Of a stretch of 15,927 nt of DNA, positions 14,643-15,927 are shown piece by piece. The notes under the pieces are model-generated. The model was given only the letters and a program-made list of their open reading frames with translations, did not search any database and was not told the DNA's origin. The translations under genes and the position numbers were made by a program. Source of the stretch: JBBAEA01 sp041656175 (GTDB lineage: Bacteria; Myxococcota_A; Bradymonadia; UBA4248); assembly GCA_041656175.1 (NCBI GenBank), contig JBBAEA010000084.1, forward strand, positions 1 to 15,927, given 5' to 3'. Position 1 is the first letter of the stretch, and every line of letters starts with the position of its first letter.

Positions 14643-14660
14643 CGTTTAAACGTTTAAACG
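14643..14660. promoter_or_regulatory. Perfect 18-bp palindrome, candidate operator
   Basis: CGTTTAAACGTTTAAACG is identical to its reverse complement and consists of overlapping CGTTTAAACG units. It lies 52 bp before the ATG of the lipoprotein gene at 14712. A weak promoter-like pair, TTGTGT and TAGCGT spaced by 17 nt, ends near 14632, so the palindrome would sit around the transcription start, as expected for a repressor operator. The regulator is unknown. Confidence 0.5.
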
Positions 14661-14711
14661 GTTCTTGGCGGCTTTCGTTTATGTGGTTAGTTCATTTTTT
14701 AAGGAGATTTT

Positions 14712-15521
14712 ATGTTAAATCGAGTTTTAGCTGTTTGTTTATTAGGGTTGGTGGCGAGCCTTTTTATGGCTTGTGATGACGGTGATACTGCGAAGGAGTC
14801 GACGAAGTCTTCGCGCGAATTTGCCCAATCTGAGGCGAAGACTAAGCAATGCGCCATTAGTTTGTTGACCAGCACTTGCTCTGCCGATAATCAAAGTATT
14901 ATTGACGTCAAATGTGATGGTGTGAGTTTAACTGTGGACGCGCCTTGTCCCAGCGGTACGAAGTGCATCACGATCAATGAAATTGTTGGGCCAGTGGCCT
15001 ATTGTGTGCCCGCAAATGATGTACCCGAATGCGTCGTTTCAAGTTGTGATGCGAGTTTGAATACGAAGATTAAGCGATGCGAGGGTGGCAAATTCAAGGT
15101 AGAGGATTGCGGCAGTGGTGAAGTTTGCCGTGTTTCGGGTAAAGATGCAGCGGATAAGGACTTGGGCGCGAAATGTGAGAAGAAGTACGATGGTAGTTCG
15201 CAGCCAGAAGAAGAAGATTTGGATCCATGCAAGCAAGCCGGTCACGGCCAGATCTCGGCAGATGCTTGCTCTGCAGACAATAAACAAGCGATCTACACCT
15301 GTAGTGATGGTTTTGTGATCACAGAGACCTGCCACCCCACAAAGTGTGAAGTCGCGAATTTACGTACGACCTTTAAGAGTTGGGCAGAGGAAGCCACCTA
15401 TGATGACTTGAAAACGACGTTCAATATGATGGCTAGCGCAATGCCTGATAAAGATTTGCATGCCTGTCATCTCAATTCAATCCTCGAGATGTTGAAAGTA
15501 GTCATTAAGTGGGTCAAATAG
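14712..15521 (+). CDS. Lipoprotein with three Cys-rich modules
   Basis: The 269-residue product starts at ATG 14712, five bases after AAGGAG (14701-14706). It has a lipoprotein signal peptide with lipobox LFMAC (C21), followed by DDGD. In enterobacteria Asp at +2 retains lipoproteins in the inner membrane; whether that holds here is unknown. Three related modules follow: C47-C98, C107-C155 and C173-C212. Each has a C-x-A/D-x-x-N-like turn (CSADN at 56-60 and 186-190, CDASL at 112-116), a CxxG or CSDG strand (C68, C123, C197) and closing Cys residues, suggesting disulfide-stabilised repeats. Residues 213-269 are helical with two more Cys-containing turns. No enzyme motif is seen. The family is not recognised, though such proteins are common in myxobacteria-like genomes. 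The gene has an upstream palindrome and its own terminator, so it is probably monocistronic. Confidence 0.8.
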   Translation: MLNRVLAVCLLGLVASLFMACDDGDTAKESTKSSREFAQSEAKTKQCAISLLTSTCSADNQSIIDVKCDGVSLTVDAPCPSGTKCITINEIVGPVAYCVPANDVPECVVSSCDASLNTKIKRCEGGKFKVEDCGSGEVCRVSGKDAADKDLGAKCEKKYDGSSQPEEEDLDPCKQAGHGQISADACSADNKQAIYTCSDGFVITETCHPTKCEVANLRTTFKSWAEEATYDDLKTTFNMMASAMPDKDLHACHLNSILEMLKVVIKWVK

Positions 15522-15602
15522 GCATGTAGTGTTGTAGTTTTGTAGCTTGAAGACGCAAGGACTTCAGCTTCAAGTGCCCATGGTGGGCGCGCAAACTTAG
15601 AG

Positions 15603-15650
15603 AAGCTCTGATTTATGGTGGCTAGCGCTCCATAAATCAGAGCTTTTTTT
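15603..15650 (+). terminator. Strong intrinsic terminator of the Cys-rich lipoprotein gene
   Basis: AGCTCTGATTTATGG (15604-15618) pairs perfectly over 15 bp with CCATAAATCAGAGCT (15630-15644) around an 11-nt loop, followed by a T-tract to 15650. It lies 82 bp after the stop codon. The flanking A at 15603 and the T-tract extend the stem, so it may also act on leftward transcription. Confidence 0.9.
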
Positions 15651-15656
15651 CTATTA

Positions 15657-15825
15657 GAGACCTTTGCACGGCTAGAAATTGTGAATATAATTTTACAAAC
15701 CCGATACAGTTTTAAACAAAATGAGACGTTTTGTAGAGAAATACAAGCTAAAATGCTAATAAAATAAGGCAAGGTGAAGATGGAATGACATTTTATTCGG
15801 AAAGTGCTTAAAAGAGTGCTTTCTT
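15657..15825 (-). mobile_element. MITE-like repeat R, copy D (reverse, truncated)
   Basis: The reverse complement of the R family. Its right end (GAGACCTTTGCACGG, 15657-15671) lies 6 bp after the terminator T-tract. Similarity runs to the AGTGCTTTCTT motif and stops abruptly at 15825, where copies B and C continue into the long G/C-capped hairpin. The hairpin half is missing and a different hairpin chain begins. The internal small stem is ACAAAATG-aga-CGTTTTGT, with one change from copy A. Confidence 0.75.
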
Positions 15826-15828
15826 AGT

Positions 15829-15919
15829 GCCACAGCCGTCCAGGCTGTGGCCGCTTCGCGCGCGGCCTCAGCCGCGACCCCAATTTCCGTAGGAAGCGGA
15901 AATTGAACGCCGATAGGCG
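15829..15919. other. Chain of four short hairpins up to the window edge
   Basis: Four consecutive perfect stems: GCCACAGCC/GGCTGTGGC (15829-15851), GGCCGC/GCGGCC (15849-15867, sharing three bases with the first), CAATTTCCG/CGGAAATTG (15881-15905) and CGCC/GGCG (15908-15919). The window then ends in CCCGTAG. No coding frame is evident. This may be another structured intergenic repeat or the start of a structured RNA, cut by the window edge. Confidence 0.5.
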
Positions 15920-15927
15920 GCCCGTAG

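Overview
This window looks like part of the chromosome of a Gram-negative, predatory-type or myxobacteria-like bacterium (Myxococcota/Bradymonadota, formerly Deltaproteobacteria). That placement is inferred from three lipid-anchored surface proteins built of Cys-rich modules with NCGGC-type motifs, EGF-like repeats, a SUMF1-fold domain and purple-acid-phosphatase-like domains, next to a diaminopimelate-pathway gene (dapD). No rRNA, tRNA, CRISPR array or transposase gene was seen.

Layout. Positions 1-42 hold the first 14 codons of a leftward gene cut by the window edge. Positions 55-615 are a repeat island (MITE-like copy R-A and giant hairpin P1). Positions 616-2247 encode a protein with a diverged McrB-like AAA+ core; it overlaps tail-to-tail with dapD (2222-3070, minus). 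A small secreted protein (3147-3674) runs divergently from dapD. A large amidase_2 plus M23-like protein (3774-6041, minus) follows. Positions 6042-7247 are a 1.2-kb gene-free repeat island (P2, S1, R-B, P3). Positions 7248-12152 (minus) encode a 1634-residue lipoprotein with a degenerate and an intact metallophosphoesterase domain. Positions 12153-12779 form a third island (R-C, a tandem 25-mer, S2). Two plus-strand lipoprotein genes follow: a Cys-rich/EGF/SUMF1-like protein (12780-14507) and a three-module Cys-rich protein (14712-15521). The latter ends at a strong intrinsic terminator, followed by R-D (reverse orientation) and a chain of short hairpins up to the window edge.

The genes do not form one obvious operon; strands alternate and most genes seem to have their own promoter. 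Two themes join the window. First, every gene-free stretch longer than 300 bases is filled with dispersed structured repeats: R (a MITE-like element with 16-bp terminal inverted repeats), P (about 142-nt giant hairpins with conserved ends, variable self-complementary cores and a compensatory base-pair change) and S (a 47-nt repeat with an 8-bp stem). Second, four of the large proteins carry recognisable enzyme folds in which key catalytic residues are replaced (McrB-like, first phosphatase domain, M23, SUMF1). The best candidates for something undescribed are the P element family and the tandem pseudo/active phosphatase lipoprotein.
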